A program made the position numbers and the translations under genes. Below the pieces are notes generated by a model. The model did not search any database. It was given only the letters and a program-made list of their open reading frames with translations, and was not told the DNA's origin. A stretch of DNA of 64,000 nucleotides from Micromonospora citrea (GTDB lineage: Bacteria > Actinomycetota > Actinomycetes > Mycobacteriales > Micromonosporaceae): contig NZ_FMHZ01000002.1 in the NCBI RefSeq assembly GCF_900090315.1, positions 930,001-994,000 of the forward strand. Reading direction: 5' to 3'. Shown here in pieces: positions 27,498 to 36,489 of this stretch. How positions within the stretch are numbered: position 1 is the stretch's first letter; each line of letters starts with the position of its first letter.

Positions 27498-30323
27498 TCA
27501 CGACCGGACCCCGAGCAGCGCCGCCACCGCGTCGGCGGTCTGCGGGTGGGCGGCCAGCAGCGCGGCCAGCTCCGCCGGGACGCCGGCCCCGGCCTCGTCC
27601 GGCGTACGCCAGTCACCCGCGCAGCCGAGCAGCGCGGCGACGGCGTCGACCGACTCCGGATGCCCGGCCAGCAGGGCCGCCACCGGCCCGGACGCCACGG
27701 CGGTGACCGCGGGCGGCGGGGCCGGCGACGCCTCCCACGGCGGCACCCAGGCATCCAGCGCGGGCAACGATCCCGGGAAGGTGCGGCCGGCCTCGCGGAC
27801 CAGCAGCGGAACCAGCTCCGGGCCGTGGTCGCGCAGCGTGGTGATCAGCGTCGGCAGCCAGGGCAGCAGGACCGGGTCGGGCAGCCGGGCGAACGCGGAC
27901 GACATCACCTCCACCACGAACGGAGCGAGCCCCGGCACCGGCTCCAGGGCCTGCACGAAGCCGCTGAGGTACTGCGGGAAGGCGGGCACCACCAGCGGGT
28001 TGCCGAGCAGCGCGGCGCAGCACGCACGCAGTTCGGCCAGGGACAACAGGCCCAACTGGTGCCGGGCGGCCCACAGCAGCGCCACCTTGGCCGGCGTCTG
28101 CGGGTGGGACTGCGCGACGGCGAGTTCGAGCTGCGACCGGTCGCAGCCCAGGGAGACCGCCAGGCTCTCCATGCCGAACAGGAAACCCAGCATGGCGCCG
28201 ACCTGGCGCACGCCGCTGTCCTCGTCGAGGAACGCCGTGGGCAGCAGCGTGCAGTAGTGCGCGTACCCGGTGGTCACGAACGCCTCGCACCACGCGGGCA
28301 GCGGCCCGGTCGCCCGGTGGTGGGCCAGCAGCCGCCGGATCCGGCGCAGCACCTCGGGCGCGTCGTCGACGGTGCGCTCGGCGGCGAGCAGCTCCACCGC
28401 CCGGTTTCCCAGCTCGTCGACCAGACGCGCGTTGTCGAGCAGCCGGGCGGCGTCCTCGACGGCCGCCAGGGCGACCGAGGCCGTGGCGTCCGGCGCCCGG
28501 ACCGCCCGGCGCAGGCGCTGCTCCAGCACCTGCTCGACGGTGACGCCCTCGTAGCCCAGCTCGATGAGCGCCCGCTGGTGGCGACCGAGGGCCAGGTCCC
28601 AGCTCTCCTGGATCGACCGGTGTCCCAGCCGGCGCTCGCCCATGATGGGTCGCACCGCGTCCGGGGGCAGCAGGTGCCGCAGCCGCCAGAGCAGGTCCGA
28701 GCAGGGCGCCAGCGCGGGTTCGGCGTGCAGGTCCAGCAGGGCGCGCTGGATCGTGCGCTTCTCCAGGTCCAGCCCGAGGGGACCCAGCCGGTCGTGGACG
28801 TCGCGGGCGAGCGGCGGAAGGGCCTCGTAGCCGACCTGGCCGATCCGGTCGCCGCCGAACAGGATCTCGCAGAGTCGGCGGACGTCCCGGCGCCCCGGGA
28901 CGACGTCCTTCTCGATGCAGGTGACCGCCGCGTCGGCGAAGTCGTACGGGGTGGGGCGGGCCCGGTTGCGCAGGCCGGCGAGGAGGATCGAGGTCTCGAA
29001 GACCGCGATCGCGTCGGCGGTGCTGGCCAGGTAGCCGTTGCGTCGGGCCAGCCGGACGATGTCGACGCACCAGCCCCGCAGCTCGGCCTCGTCGAGGCCC
29101 TGCGCCGTCGGCGGCCGGCCGAGGAACCCGGAGAGCCGGTCGGCGACGGGGGCGGCGGGCGCGGGGGCCGGGGCGACGCGGCGGCGGCCGGCACGGGTGC
29201 GGGTGCCGCGCTGCCCCTCCAGCCGGAACGGGGTCAGCCCGGTGCGGGCCAGCGCCTTCGTCCAGGTCGCCGAGGCGATCGACACCGACCCGGGCGCGAG
29301 CCCGAACTGCGCCTCGATGGCGGAGTGGCTGGAGGGGATCAGCCCGTGGTGCCACCGGGTGCGGGTGCGCGGACCGATCTCGAAGGGAGCGTCGGAGCGC
29401 AGCCCGAACTGCGCGACGCGGCTGGCCGCGTGGAACGCTCCGCAGACGTAGAGGCAGTCGGCGGGATCGGCTCCGGAGGCGGCGAGGTGCTGCCGCATCC
29501 GGGTCCACATGTAGCGCTCGCGGTCCTCGTCGCGGTCCCGACCGTCCGCCCCGGCCGGGCGCAGCCGCCGGAACAGGCTGCCGATGAGCACCATCACCTG
29601 CCGGTAGGTGTCGTGGTCGGCGTCGGCCAGCGGCTGCTCGACGTACTGGTCCCACCACTCCGACCAGTGCCGCACCTTGCCGTGGTGCAGCAGGTACGCC
29701 TCGAGTTCCGCGAAGCGGGGCCGCAGGTCGCCGATCTCGACCCCGACCGCGTCCCCGTGCAGGGCCGCCTCCTCCCCCGCGCCGGCGGCGGGCTCGACGT
29801 CACCGCCGGCCGGTGCCTCGTCGGCCTCGCCGGGATGACGCGGCGACCACTGGAAGACGTGGTCGGTGGAGCGGTCCACCAGCACCAGCTCGACGCCCGG
29901 CGTCTCCAGCGCGTACGCGATGGCCTGGTATTCGGCGCTGGCCTCGGTGATCGGCGCGACCACGCTGAGCGGCCCCCAGTCGGCCGGGAAGCCCTCCAGT
30001 TCGGAGGCGAACGCCTGCACCGCCACCGGCAGCCGGCAGTTACGCAGCTCGCCCAGCAGCGGCTGGAGGTCCTCACAGAGCTCCAGGTAGATCACCTTCG
30101 GCTGTTTCGCGCGCAGCCGGCGGACCATGGCCAGCGCGGAGGCCGGCGAGTGGTGGCAGACCGGGAATATCTCCAGTTCCTCGCCGAGGGCCCGGTCGAC
30201 GTCGTCGACGATGCCGGCGAGGATGTCGGCGACGGCGCCCGGGTCGCCGGCGAAGGCGGTGGCGGCGGCGGTGAGCTGCTGGCGCAACGCGCCGAACGGC
30301 CCGGCCTCGGTGGGGGCGGTCAC
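27498..30323 (-). CDS. DUF5682-family protein of the MoxR-VWA operon
   Basis: 941 residues. The N-terminal domain has FPVCHHSPASALAMVRRL (His57-His58), then KVIYLELCEDLQPLL (Glu81), TEASAEYQAIAYAL and, near 294, CLYVCGAFHAASRV. This His/Glu/GxxH layout is that of DUF5682 and recalls the TraB/Tiki/EreA-ChaN superfamily of putative metalloenzymes. The remaining two thirds are helical. The C-terminus repeats ALLAGHPESVDAVAALLG as ALLAAHPQTADAVAALLG. The GTG start overlaps the stop of the AAA gene (GTGA). Last gene of the five-gene operon; probably the effector or substrate-handling protein driven by the MoxR-VWA pair, by inference from context. Confidence 0.8.
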   Translation of the reverse strand: MTAPTEAGPFGALRQQLTAAATAFAGDPGAVADILAGIVDDVDRALGEELEIFPVCHHSPASALAMVRRLRAKQPKVIYLELCEDLQPLLGELRNCRLPVAVQAFASELEGFPADWGPLSVVAPITEASAEYQAIAYALETPGVELVLVDRSTDHVFQWSPRHPGEADEAPAGGDVEPAAGAGEEAALHGDAVGVEIGDLRPRFAELEAYLLHHGKVRHWSEWWDQYVEQPLADADHDTYRQVMVLIGSLFRRLRPAGADGRDRDEDRERYMWTRMRQHLAASGADPADCLYVCGAFHAASRVAQFGLRSDAPFEIGPRTRTRWHHGLIPSSHSAIEAQFGLAPGSVSIASATWTKALARTGLTPFRLEGQRGTRTRAGRRRVAPAPAPAAPVADRLSGFLGRPPTAQGLDEAELRGWCVDIVRLARRNGYLASTADAIAVFETSILLAGLRNRARPTPYDFADAAVTCIEKDVVPGRRDVRRLCEILFGGDRIGQVGYEALPPLARDVHDRLGPLGLDLEKRTIQRALLDLHAEPALAPCSDLLWRLRHLLPPDAVRPIMGERRLGHRSIQESWDLALGRHQRALIELGYEGVTVEQVLEQRLRRAVRAPDATASVALAAVEDAARLLDNARLVDELGNRAVELLAAERTVDDAPEVLRRIRRLLAHHRATGPLPAWCEAFVTTGYAHYCTLLPTAFLDEDSGVRQVGAMLGFLFGMESLAVSLGCDRSQLELAVAQSHPQTPAKVALLWAARHQLGLLSLAELRACCAALLGNPLVVPAFPQYLSGFVQALEPVPGLAPFVVEVMSSAFARLPDPVLLPWLPTLITTLRDHGPELVPLLVREAGRTFPGSLPALDAWVPPWEASPAPPPAVTAVASGPVAALLAGHPESVDAVAALLGCAGDWRTPDEAGAGVPAELAALLAAHPQTADAVAALLGVRS

Positions 30324-31432
30324 GACAGGGAGGCGATCGCCTGGCGGCCGCCGTCGAGGAAGCCCTCCCAGCCGCCGCCGTCCTGCTTGGCGCGCGGCTC
30401 CACGACCCCGTGCAGGTACTTGTTGAGGATCGCCAGGTCCTCCGGGCTGCGCCGGGCCAGCGAGCCCACCAGCGACCCGGCCAGCGTCGCAGCGCGCAGG
30501 GTACGGTCGCCGAAGAACTGGCTGTGCAGGATGGCGTCCTCCAGCACGCCGATCTGCTCGGCGGTGGACAGCGCCGACTCCAGCTTCTCGTCGTCGCTGG
30601 TCGCCGAGGCGGCGGCGGCGCGCAGGTCGGCGAAGCTCTGCAGCAGGATGTCCAGCAGGTTGGGCGGCACGTCGAGGGCGATCTGGTGCCGGCGCAGCAG
30701 CTCCTCGGTGCGGAAGCGGACGATCTCGGCCTCGCTGCGCTTGTTGGTCACCACCGGGATCCGCACGAAGTTGAACCGCCGCTTGAGCGCGGAGGAGAGG
30801 TCGTTCACGCCCCGGTCCCGGCTGTTCGCGGTGGCGATGATCGAGAAGCCGGGCCTGGCGAAGACGATGTTGTCGTGGTCCAGCTCGGGGATGGAGACGT
30901 ACTTCTCCGACAGGATCGAGATCAGCGCGTCCTGCACGTCGCTGGTGGAACGGGTCAGCTCCTCGAACCGGCCGATCACGCCCTGCTCCATCGCCGTCAT
31001 GATCGGCGACGGGATCATGGACTCCCGGGACTGCCCCCGGGCGATCACCATCGAGACGTTCCACGAGTACTTGATGTGGTCCTCGGTGGTGCCGGCGGTG
31101 CCCTGGACCACCAGGGTCGAGTTGCGGCAGATCGCGGCGGCCAGCAGCTCGGCGAGCCAGCTCTTGCCGGTGCCCGGGTCGCCGATCAGCAGCAGGCCAC
31201 GGTCCGACGCCAGGGTCACGATGCTCCGTTCGACGAAGGTGCGATCGCCGAACCACTTCTGCGGGATCTCCCGGTCAAGCCCGTCGGCCCGCTCGGAGCC
31301 GAGGACGAACAGGCGGACCATCCGGGGGCTCAGCCGCCACGAGAACGGCTTCGGGTCGGTGTCGACCGACTCCAGGTAGTCGAGTTCCTCGGCGTACTTG
31401 ACCTCGGCGGGGGCACGCAGCATCTCGGACAT
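30320..31432 (-). CDS. MoxR-like AAA ATPase
   Basis: 370 residues: Walker A GDPGTGKS (about 83-90), a Walker B-equivalent region GVIGRFEELTR, sensor-like IIATANSRDRGVNDLS and arginine-finger region SSALKRRFNFVRIP. This is the MoxR class, which remodels protein complexes together with VWA-domain partners. The VWA gene lies directly upstream and the ATG has TAGGAGAAC before it. It is followed without a gap by the DUF5682 gene. An intact P-loop argues for an active ATPase. Confidence 0.88.
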   Translation of the reverse strand: MSEMLRAPAEVKYAEELDYLESVDTDPKPFSWRLSPRMVRLFVLGSERADGLDREIPQKWFGDRTFVERSIVTLASDRGLLLIGDPGTGKSWLAELLAAAICRNSTLVVQGTAGTTEDHIKYSWNVSMVIARGQSRESMIPSPIMTAMEQGVIGRFEELTRSTSDVQDALISILSEKYVSIPELDHDNIVFARPGFSIIATANSRDRGVNDLSSALKRRFNFVRIPVVTNKRSEAEIVRFRTEELLRRHQIALDVPPNLLDILLQSFADLRAAAASATSDDEKLESALSTAEQIGVLEDAILHSQFFGDRTLRAATLAGSLVGSLARRSPEDLAILNKYLHGVVEPRAKQDGGGWEGFLDGGRQAIASLS

Positions 31433-31447
31433 GAGGGGTTCGTTCTC

Positions 31448-33154
31448 CTAGGTGAGGAAGCTCTTGAGCTCGAAGACGAGTTTGCGGATGTGGCCGGAGA
31501 CCACCGGCGTGCCCAGGTCCTTGAAGCGTTGCCGGAACCAGGGGTTGACGCTCTGCTGGCCCGAGCTGTTGACCGAGCCGACCGGGATGAACCGCACCCC
31601 GGAGCGGTGCACCGCCTCGATGCCGTCGAACAGCGGCTGGGAGCGGTCGAACTCGTAGAAGTCCGAGATCCACACCATGACCGTGTTCTTCGGTTCGACG
31701 ATCTTCGGGCGGGCCAGCGCCATCGCCACCGGGCCGTCGTTGCCGCCGCCCAGGTTGGTGCGCAGCAGCACCTCGAACGGGTCGTGCACCCACGGCGTGA
31801 GGTCCAGCGCCCGCGTGTCGTACGCGATGAGGTGCACGTCCACCCTGGGCAAGCCGGCGAAGATCGACGCGAGGATGGTGCAGTTGACCATCGAGTCGAC
31901 CATGGAACCGGACTGGTCGACCACCACGATCAGCCGCGCCGGCGTGACCCGGCGGGCCGTCTGCCGATAGTAGAGCCGGTCGACGTAGAGGCGCTCGTCC
32001 TCCGGGCTCCAGTTGGTCAGGTTCTGCCAGATGGTGCGGTCGAGGTCGAGGTTGCGATAGACCCGCTTCGGCGGCACCGACCGGTCGACGACGCCGGCGC
32101 TGGCCTGCGCGACCTGCGTACGCAGCACCTCCGCGACCTCGTCGACGAACCGCCGGATCAGCGCCTTGGCGTTGGCCAGCGCCACGCCGGAGAGGTTGGC
32201 CTTGTCGCGCAGCAGCTGCTCGATCAGCGACATGCTCGGCGTCAGCCGGCTGGCCAGGGCCGGATCGGCGAGCACTTCCCGCAGGTGCATCCGGCGGACG
32301 AGGTCGCCCTCCAGGCCGGCCAGCACCCCGCCCAGGCCGTCACCGCCGGCCTGCCGGCGCAGCCCTCCGGGCTCCAGGCCGAGCGCCTGCTCGAACCAGC
32401 CCGCGTCGGACTGCCACCGGGCCAGTTGGCCGGCGTCGACCGGCCCGTGGCCGGTGGCGAACACGTTGAGCAGCAGCTTCGACACCAGCGCCGCCCGGCG
32501 TACCTCCGCGGCGCCCGGCGTGGCGGGCGGCGCGTCGCCGCCCGCCCCGGCCCCGGCAGACCCGCCGTCCACCCCGGCCGCGGCGCCGACGCTGGCCGCA
32601 CCGCCCGGCGCGGTCCCCACCGCGTCACCCGGCGCGGTGTCCGCCGTGCCACCCGGCGCGGTGTCCGTCGCGGCGGCAGCGTCGGGTTCGGTGGGCGTGG
32701 TTGGCCGGCCGGCCGTGGCCGGCTCCTGCCCCGGTTCGAGCAGGCCGCGCAGCTCGTCGGCGAGGGCCGGGAAGCGCTGGACGACCGTGTCCACCGACAC
32801 CGCCGGGTCCAGCAGCGCGGCCGGCAGGCCGAGGTCGTCGACGACCGCCATGCTGGCCGATTCCAGGGCGGGCTGCTCGTCGGGGTCGAAGAGCCGGGCG
32901 AGCAGCCGCCAGTAGAGCACCTGGCGGCGGTTGGCGTCGGCGCGCTCGGGGCCGGCGGGGGCCACGTCGGCGCGCTCGACGCCAGCGCCGTCGGAAGCGA
33001 CGTCAGCGCGGTCGGAAGCGATGCCAGCGCCGTCGGAAGCGACGCCCCCGCCGTCGAAAGCGACGCCAGCGCGGGCGGAGGCGGCGCACGCGCGGGCGGA
33101 AGCGACGTCAGCGCGGGCGGAAGCGGCGTCAGTGGGGGCGGGAAAGTCGGTCAT
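31448..33154 (-). CDS. VWA-domain protein, partner of the MoxR ATPase
   Basis: 568 residues. The C-terminal VWA domain has the MIDAS motif VVVDQSGSM (Asp about 411), further TNLGGGNDGPVAMAL and VWISDFYEF. The central part is helical (LIEQLLRDKANLSGVALANA). The first 50 residues are seven tandem 7-residue repeats of the ASARADV/ASDGAGV kind, and residues 110-170 are another Ala/Gly/Pro-rich low-complexity linker. ATG overlaps the upstream stop (ATGA). VWA proteins present substrates to MoxR ATPases. Confidence 0.87.
   Translation of the reverse strand: MTDFPAPTDAASARADVASARACAASARAGVAFDGGGVASDGAGIASDRADVASDGAGVERADVAPAGPERADANRRQVLYWRLLARLFDPDEQPALESASMAVVDDLGLPAALLDPAVSVDTVVQRFPALADELRGLLEPGQEPATAGRPTTPTEPDAAAATDTAPGGTADTAPGDAVGTAPGGAASVGAAAGVDGGSAGAGAGGDAPPATPGAAEVRRAALVSKLLLNVFATGHGPVDAGQLARWQSDAGWFEQALGLEPGGLRRQAGGDGLGGVLAGLEGDLVRRMHLREVLADPALASRLTPSMSLIEQLLRDKANLSGVALANAKALIRRFVDEVAEVLRTQVAQASAGVVDRSVPPKRVYRNLDLDRTIWQNLTNWSPEDERLYVDRLYYRQTARRVTPARLIVVVDQSGSMVDSMVNCTILASIFAGLPRVDVHLIAYDTRALDLTPWVHDPFEVLLRTNLGGGNDGPVAMALARPKIVEPKNTVMVWISDFYEFDRSQPLFDGIEAVHRSGVRFIPVGSVNSSGQQSVNPWFRQRFKDLGTPVVSGHIRKLVFELKSFLT
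32990..33136. repeat. 21-bp coding tandem repeat, seven copies
   Basis: Seven degenerate units of a GTCGGAAGCGACGTCAGCGC-like 21-mer encode the 7-residue N-terminal repeats of the VWA protein. The unit keeps frame. Confidence 0.85.
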
Positions 33155-34557
33155 CGGCGCAGCAACCGTCCCGCGCGCTCGCGCAGCACCGCCACGGCGT
33201 CGCCCGCCTTGGCGTCGGCCTTGGCCACCTTCGGATCGGTGATCCCACGGGCCCAGTCGCCGGTGTGCGCGACGACCGGCTTGCGCTTGACGGTGGCCTG
33301 CACCGCCAGCGGCTGGAGCAGCCACCGACCGTCGTCCCACCGCAGAAGGCCGAGGCAGGCGGACGAGGCCGCGACCAACTCGGGCGTGACCGGGGCGCAG
33401 GACGGCAGCCGGTCGACCGCGACAGCGAGCGGATGGCCGTCGAGCTCGACGGTGAGCGCGCCCTCGTCGTCGCGCACCGCGTACCCCTCGAGCAGGACGG
33501 GTTCCGCGATCCCGGCCGGATGCCGGTCCAGCGGCGCCGACGCCGCCGCGACCGCCGTCGGCAGCAGGACCCGCGCGGTGGCGAACGGATCGGCGGCCTC
33601 GGCGAGTCGCGCCCGGTCGTCGTGCCAGAGCAGGTCGCCGCCGCACAGCGGCAGGCCGGTGACCGTCAGCCCCCGCCGCTCCGCGAGCGCGGTCAGCAGT
33701 ACGGGGTGGGCGTCCAGCAGGCGCCACAGCGCCGGCCCGACGATGGTGTCCACCTTGACCGCCCCGACCGCGACCCGGACCAGCCGGGGCGCAGCGCCGT
33801 CGGCCGGTTCGAGGATCCCGTGCACCTGCGCCTGCACGGCGGTGTCGTGCTCGTGCACGTCGACGCCGAGCACGAGGAGCCGCCCGGAGACCTCCTCGAC
33901 CGCCGGCGGGGCGGCCACGGCCGCCGCGTCCTGGGCGAGCAGCATGCCCCGGGCCCACAGGTCGGCCCAGCGCCGGGCCGGCGGATGCGCCATCGTGGCG
34001 ACCGGCGCGCAGGCCCGCAGCTCGGCGGCGAAACCGTCGAGCAGCACCGCCAGCCGACGCAGGCCGGGCTCGGCGAGAGCCGCCTCGACCGGTGCCGCCG
34101 CCGCGGCGACGATCTCGTGGTCGACGCCGCGCCAGCCCGTGACCGCCAGCTCGTGCAGCCACGCGCGGACGACGGCGAGCGGCGGCGGCGCGGCGGCCGA
34201 GGGCTCGGTGGGGCCCGACGCCCAGGGGGCACGCGCCCGGCCCAGGGCGGAGTCGAGCTGCCCGAGCAACGCGTCGTGGGCGGCGCCGAGCAGCGCGCTG
34301 CGCGCGCCGGCGAGGGCGACGAGATGCTCCTCGGCCACCGATCCGGCCGTCACCGTGCCGGCCGCGTCGGCCACCCGGTCGCCGAGCGGGGTGGGGGCGA
34401 GCGCGCCGGCCAGCGCGGCCAGCGCCGCCGCGTCGTCCTCGCCGACCCGGGCGAACCCGCGCACGAGGGCGCCGTCGAGGCCGGCGACGAGGTCGAGGGC
34501 GTCGGTCAGACCGGTCGGGGCGCCGTCGCGCAGGACGGCGAGCTGCGTGCCGAGCAT
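33151..34557 (-). CDS. Unrecognised 468-residue protein of the MoxR-VWA operon
   Basis: A soluble, largely helical N-terminal half (LTDALDLVAGLDGALVRGFA, VRAWLHELAVTGWRGVDHEI) and a more beta-rich C-terminal half (VEEVSGRLLVLGVDVHEHDT, VTGLPLCGGDLLWHDDRARL, LLRWDDGRWLLQPLAV). No family is recalled with confidence. In related actinobacterial clusters the corresponding position is held by DUF5691 proteins, but the N-terminus here does not show their usual start. ATG shares its A with the upstream stop (TGATG), so it is tightly coupled to the SWIM gene, and its own stop overlaps the VWA start. Confidence 0.7.
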   Translation of the reverse strand: MLGTQLAVLRDGAPTGLTDALDLVAGLDGALVRGFARVGEDDAAALAALAGALAPTPLGDRVADAAGTVTAGSVAEEHLVALAGARSALLGAAHDALLGQLDSALGRARAPWASGPTEPSAAAPPPLAVVRAWLHELAVTGWRGVDHEIVAAAAAPVEAALAEPGLRRLAVLLDGFAAELRACAPVATMAHPPARRWADLWARGMLLAQDAAAVAAPPAVEEVSGRLLVLGVDVHEHDTAVQAQVHGILEPADGAAPRLVRVAVGAVKVDTIVGPALWRLLDAHPVLLTALAERRGLTVTGLPLCGGDLLWHDDRARLAEAADPFATARVLLPTAVAAASAPLDRHPAGIAEPVLLEGYAVRDDEGALTVELDGHPLAVAVDRLPSCAPVTPELVAASSACLGLLRWDDGRWLLQPLAVQATVKRKPVVAHTGDWARGITDPKVAKADAKAGDAVAVLRERAGRLLRR

Positions 34558-35063
34558 CAGCGGCCCGCCCCGGTGGCCGGGAACCAGTGCAGCTCGGGCA
34601 CGGGGGTCGAGCTGCCCGGGAGTTCCAGGTAGGACAGGTGGCGCAGGAAGCGGCTGAACACGACGGCGGCGGGCGTCGGCTCGTGCCGCGCGTCCATGGC
34701 GGCGAGCACGTCCGCGCCGGTGCTCGCCTGGTCGCCGACCTCGACCCGCAGGTAGCGGGCGACCCGGTCGACGCCGTACTGGAGGACGGCCTCCTCCGCG
34801 AGGGTGTGCAGGTGCTTGCACGGGGCGCCGCGCAGCCCGCCGCAGGGGCGGTTGTTGTTGGTGCTGCAGTGGTAGGCGTGGGTGCCGGCGGCGATCGACG
34901 ACACGTAGACCCGCTCGACGTCCGACCCGCTGGACACCACGCCCTGCAGCCGCCCGTCGGCCAGCTCCACGAAGGGCGCCTTGGCCAGCTTGCGGGGCCG
35001 TGCGGGCGGCACCACCCGTGCGCTGCTGCGCCGACTCCACGCGGCCTGTTCCGCGTCCGCCAC
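34557..35063 (-). CDS. SWIM-type zinc-binding protein
   Basis: 168 residues with a zinc-ligand set of the SWIM type: YHCSTNN...PCGGLRG...PCKHLHTL, that is C, C, and CxH, within about 25 residues. SWIM domains bind DNA or proteins and recur beside MoxR-VWA operons. The GTG start was chosen because GGGAGG stands nine bases upstream; longer in-frame starts give Arg/Pro noise. It is the first gene of the five-gene operon and is divergent from the ArsR gene. Confidence 0.75.
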   Translation of the reverse strand: MADAEQAAWSRRSSARVVPPARPRKLAKAPFVELADGRLQGVVSSGSDVERVYVSSIAAGTHAYHCSTNNNRPCGGLRGAPCKHLHTLAEEAVLQYGVDRVARYLRVEVGDQASTGADVLAAMDARHEPTPAAVVFSRFLRHLSYLELPGSSTPVPELHWFPATGAGR

Positions 35064-35312
35064 TGTCCGAACCTCCCGTCCGCCGCCACGCGGCGCCGCC
35101 GTGACCACGGCGCCGCCGGATCGGCCCGGCGTCGCCGTCACGACGAGGATCATGGACCACGGGTGCGACATCGCCGAAGGGGCGGACCGGGTCGGCCTCC
35201 GACCCGGGTCACGGTCGCGGGCGGTGGCGGGTGGCACCGGCGTACGCCCGGGGCGTCGCCTCCCCGACACGATCACCGTTCATCACCTATCGCCTAATTA
35301 AGTTGAAGTTGA

Positions 35313-35318
35313 TATAAA
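35313..35318 (+). promoter_or_regulatory. AT-rich -10 and operator region of the ArsR gene
   Basis: TATAAA lies six bases before the GTG. It is preceded by the direct repeat AGTTGAAGTTGA inside an unusually AT-rich 30 bases, a likely ArsR binding site. Confidence 0.5.
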
Positions 35319-35324
35319 TGACGG

Positions 35325-35798
35325 GTGCACGCCTTCGATGTGCTCGGCGACCCGGTCCGGCGCCGCATCCTCGAACTGCTCACCGACGGTGAGGTGACCG
35401 CCGGTGGGCTCTGCGACGTGATCCGGCGCGAGTTCGGGATCTCCCAGCCGGCCGTCTCGCAGCACCTCAAGGTGTTGCGGGACAACGGCTTCGCCACGGT
35501 GCGCGCGGAGGGGACCAGGCGCCTCTACGCCGTCGATCCCGGGCCGCTGCGGGAGGTCGACCGGTGGCTCGACCACTTCCGTCAGTTCTGGACGCCGCCC
35601 CTGCAGGCCCTCGCGACCGAACTCGCCCGAGGCATGCGCGAACGGCGACTGCGCGGGCAACCCGACGAGGCGACCGGCGCGGTGCCCGAGGCGACCGTTG
35701 CGCCGACCGGCGAGGCGACCGGCGAGGCGACCGGCGAGGCGACCGGCGACGGTTTGAAGGCGACCGGCGGGGCGACCGGCGACGGCGCGGGGGCGTGA
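35325..35798 (+). CDS. ArsR-family winged-helix repressor
   Basis: 157 residues. The first 95 are an ArsR HTH (HAFDVLGDPVRRRILELLTD, then ISQPAVSQHLKVLRDNGF and GTRRLYAVDPGPLREVDRWL). No metal-binding CxC is present, so it is the SdpR-like non-metal branch. The tail is repetitive (three perfect 12-base GAGGCGACCGGC units at 35712-35747 plus degenerate ones) and probably disordered. It is leaderless. Its target is unknown; NADAR and Nudix genes lie downstream on the same strand. Confidence 0.85.
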   Translation: MHAFDVLGDPVRRRILELLTDGEVTAGGLCDVIRREFGISQPAVSQHLKVLRDNGFATVRAEGTRRLYAVDPGPLREVDRWLDHFRQFWTPPLQALATELARGMRERRLRGQPDEATGAVPEATVAPTGEATGEATGEATGDGLKATGGATGDGAGA

Positions 35799-35867
35799 AC
35801 GGGCCGGCTGCGCGCTCGCCGGTGGACGGGCGGCGTCCTGTCGGAGCCTTCGGGCACACTCTCGGGC

Positions 35868-36428
35868 ATGTCACCCCGATCCGTCGCCGATCTCGTCGCC
35901 GCGGTGCAGGCGGGCGAGCGCATCCGCTACCTGCACTTCTGGGGCCACCGGCCGCGCCGTGACGGCAGCGTGGGGCCCGGCTGCCTGAGCCAGTGGTGGC
36001 CGGCCCCGTTCCGCGACGGCGGCCGGACGTACGCCACCGCCGAGCACTGGATGATGTGGCACAAGGCGATGCTGTTCGGCGACACCGAGATCGCCGGGCA
36101 GATCCTCTCCGCCGGGCATCCGCACCGCGCCAAGGCGCTCGGCCGCCGCGTGCGGGACTTCGACGAGGCGACCTGGGCGGCCCGGCGCTACGACATCGTG
36201 GTGGCCGGCAGCGTCGCCAAGTTCGGCCAGCACGACGACCTGCGGGCGTTCCTGCTGGCCACCGGCGGGCGGGTGCTCGTGGAGGCCAGCCCGGTGGACG
36301 CCGTCTGGGGCATCGGCCTGTCCGCCGACGACCCGCGCGCGGAGGATCCGCGAGCGTGGCCGGGCGCGAACCTGCTCGGCTTCGCCCTGATGGACGCCCG
36401 CGACGCCCTGGGCACGGCCGGTCCGTGA
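35868..36428 (+). CDS. NADAR-family protein (YbiA-like)
   Basis: 186 residues with the NADAR signature: FWGH near the start, LSQWWPAPFRDGGRTYATAE, HWMMWHKAMLFGD, AGQILSAGHPHRAKALGR and VWGIGLSADDP. Known members hydrolyse N-glycosidic bonds in riboflavin intermediates or remove ADP-ribose from guanine in DNA as antitoxins of DarT-like toxins. No DarT-like gene is visible nearby. Seventy bases separate it from the ArsR gene and about 60 from the Nudix gene, all on the same strand. Confidence 0.88.
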   Translation: MSPRSVADLVAAVQAGERIRYLHFWGHRPRRDGSVGPGCLSQWWPAPFRDGGRTYATAEHWMMWHKAMLFGDTEIAGQILSAGHPHRAKALGRRVRDFDEATWAARRYDIVVAGSVAKFGQHDDLRAFLLATGGRVLVEASPVDAVWGIGLSADDPRAEDPRAWPGANLLGFALMDARDALGTAGP

Positions 36429-36475
36429 GAGGCCGGCGTTGCCGCACGCCTCGGGCGGCACCCGCACTGGCCGGG

Positions 36476-36481
36476 TAACGT
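36476..36481 (+). promoter_or_regulatory. -10 element of the Nudix gene
   Basis: TAACGT lies eight bases before the ATG, compatible with leaderless or near-leaderless transcription. Confidence 0.35.
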
Positions 36482-36489
36482 GCTGCGGC

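Noticed and set aside
33151..34557. Naming the 468-residue operon protein DUF5691
   Set aside because: The position fits related clusters but the N-terminal sequence does not show the usual start of that family; left unassigned.
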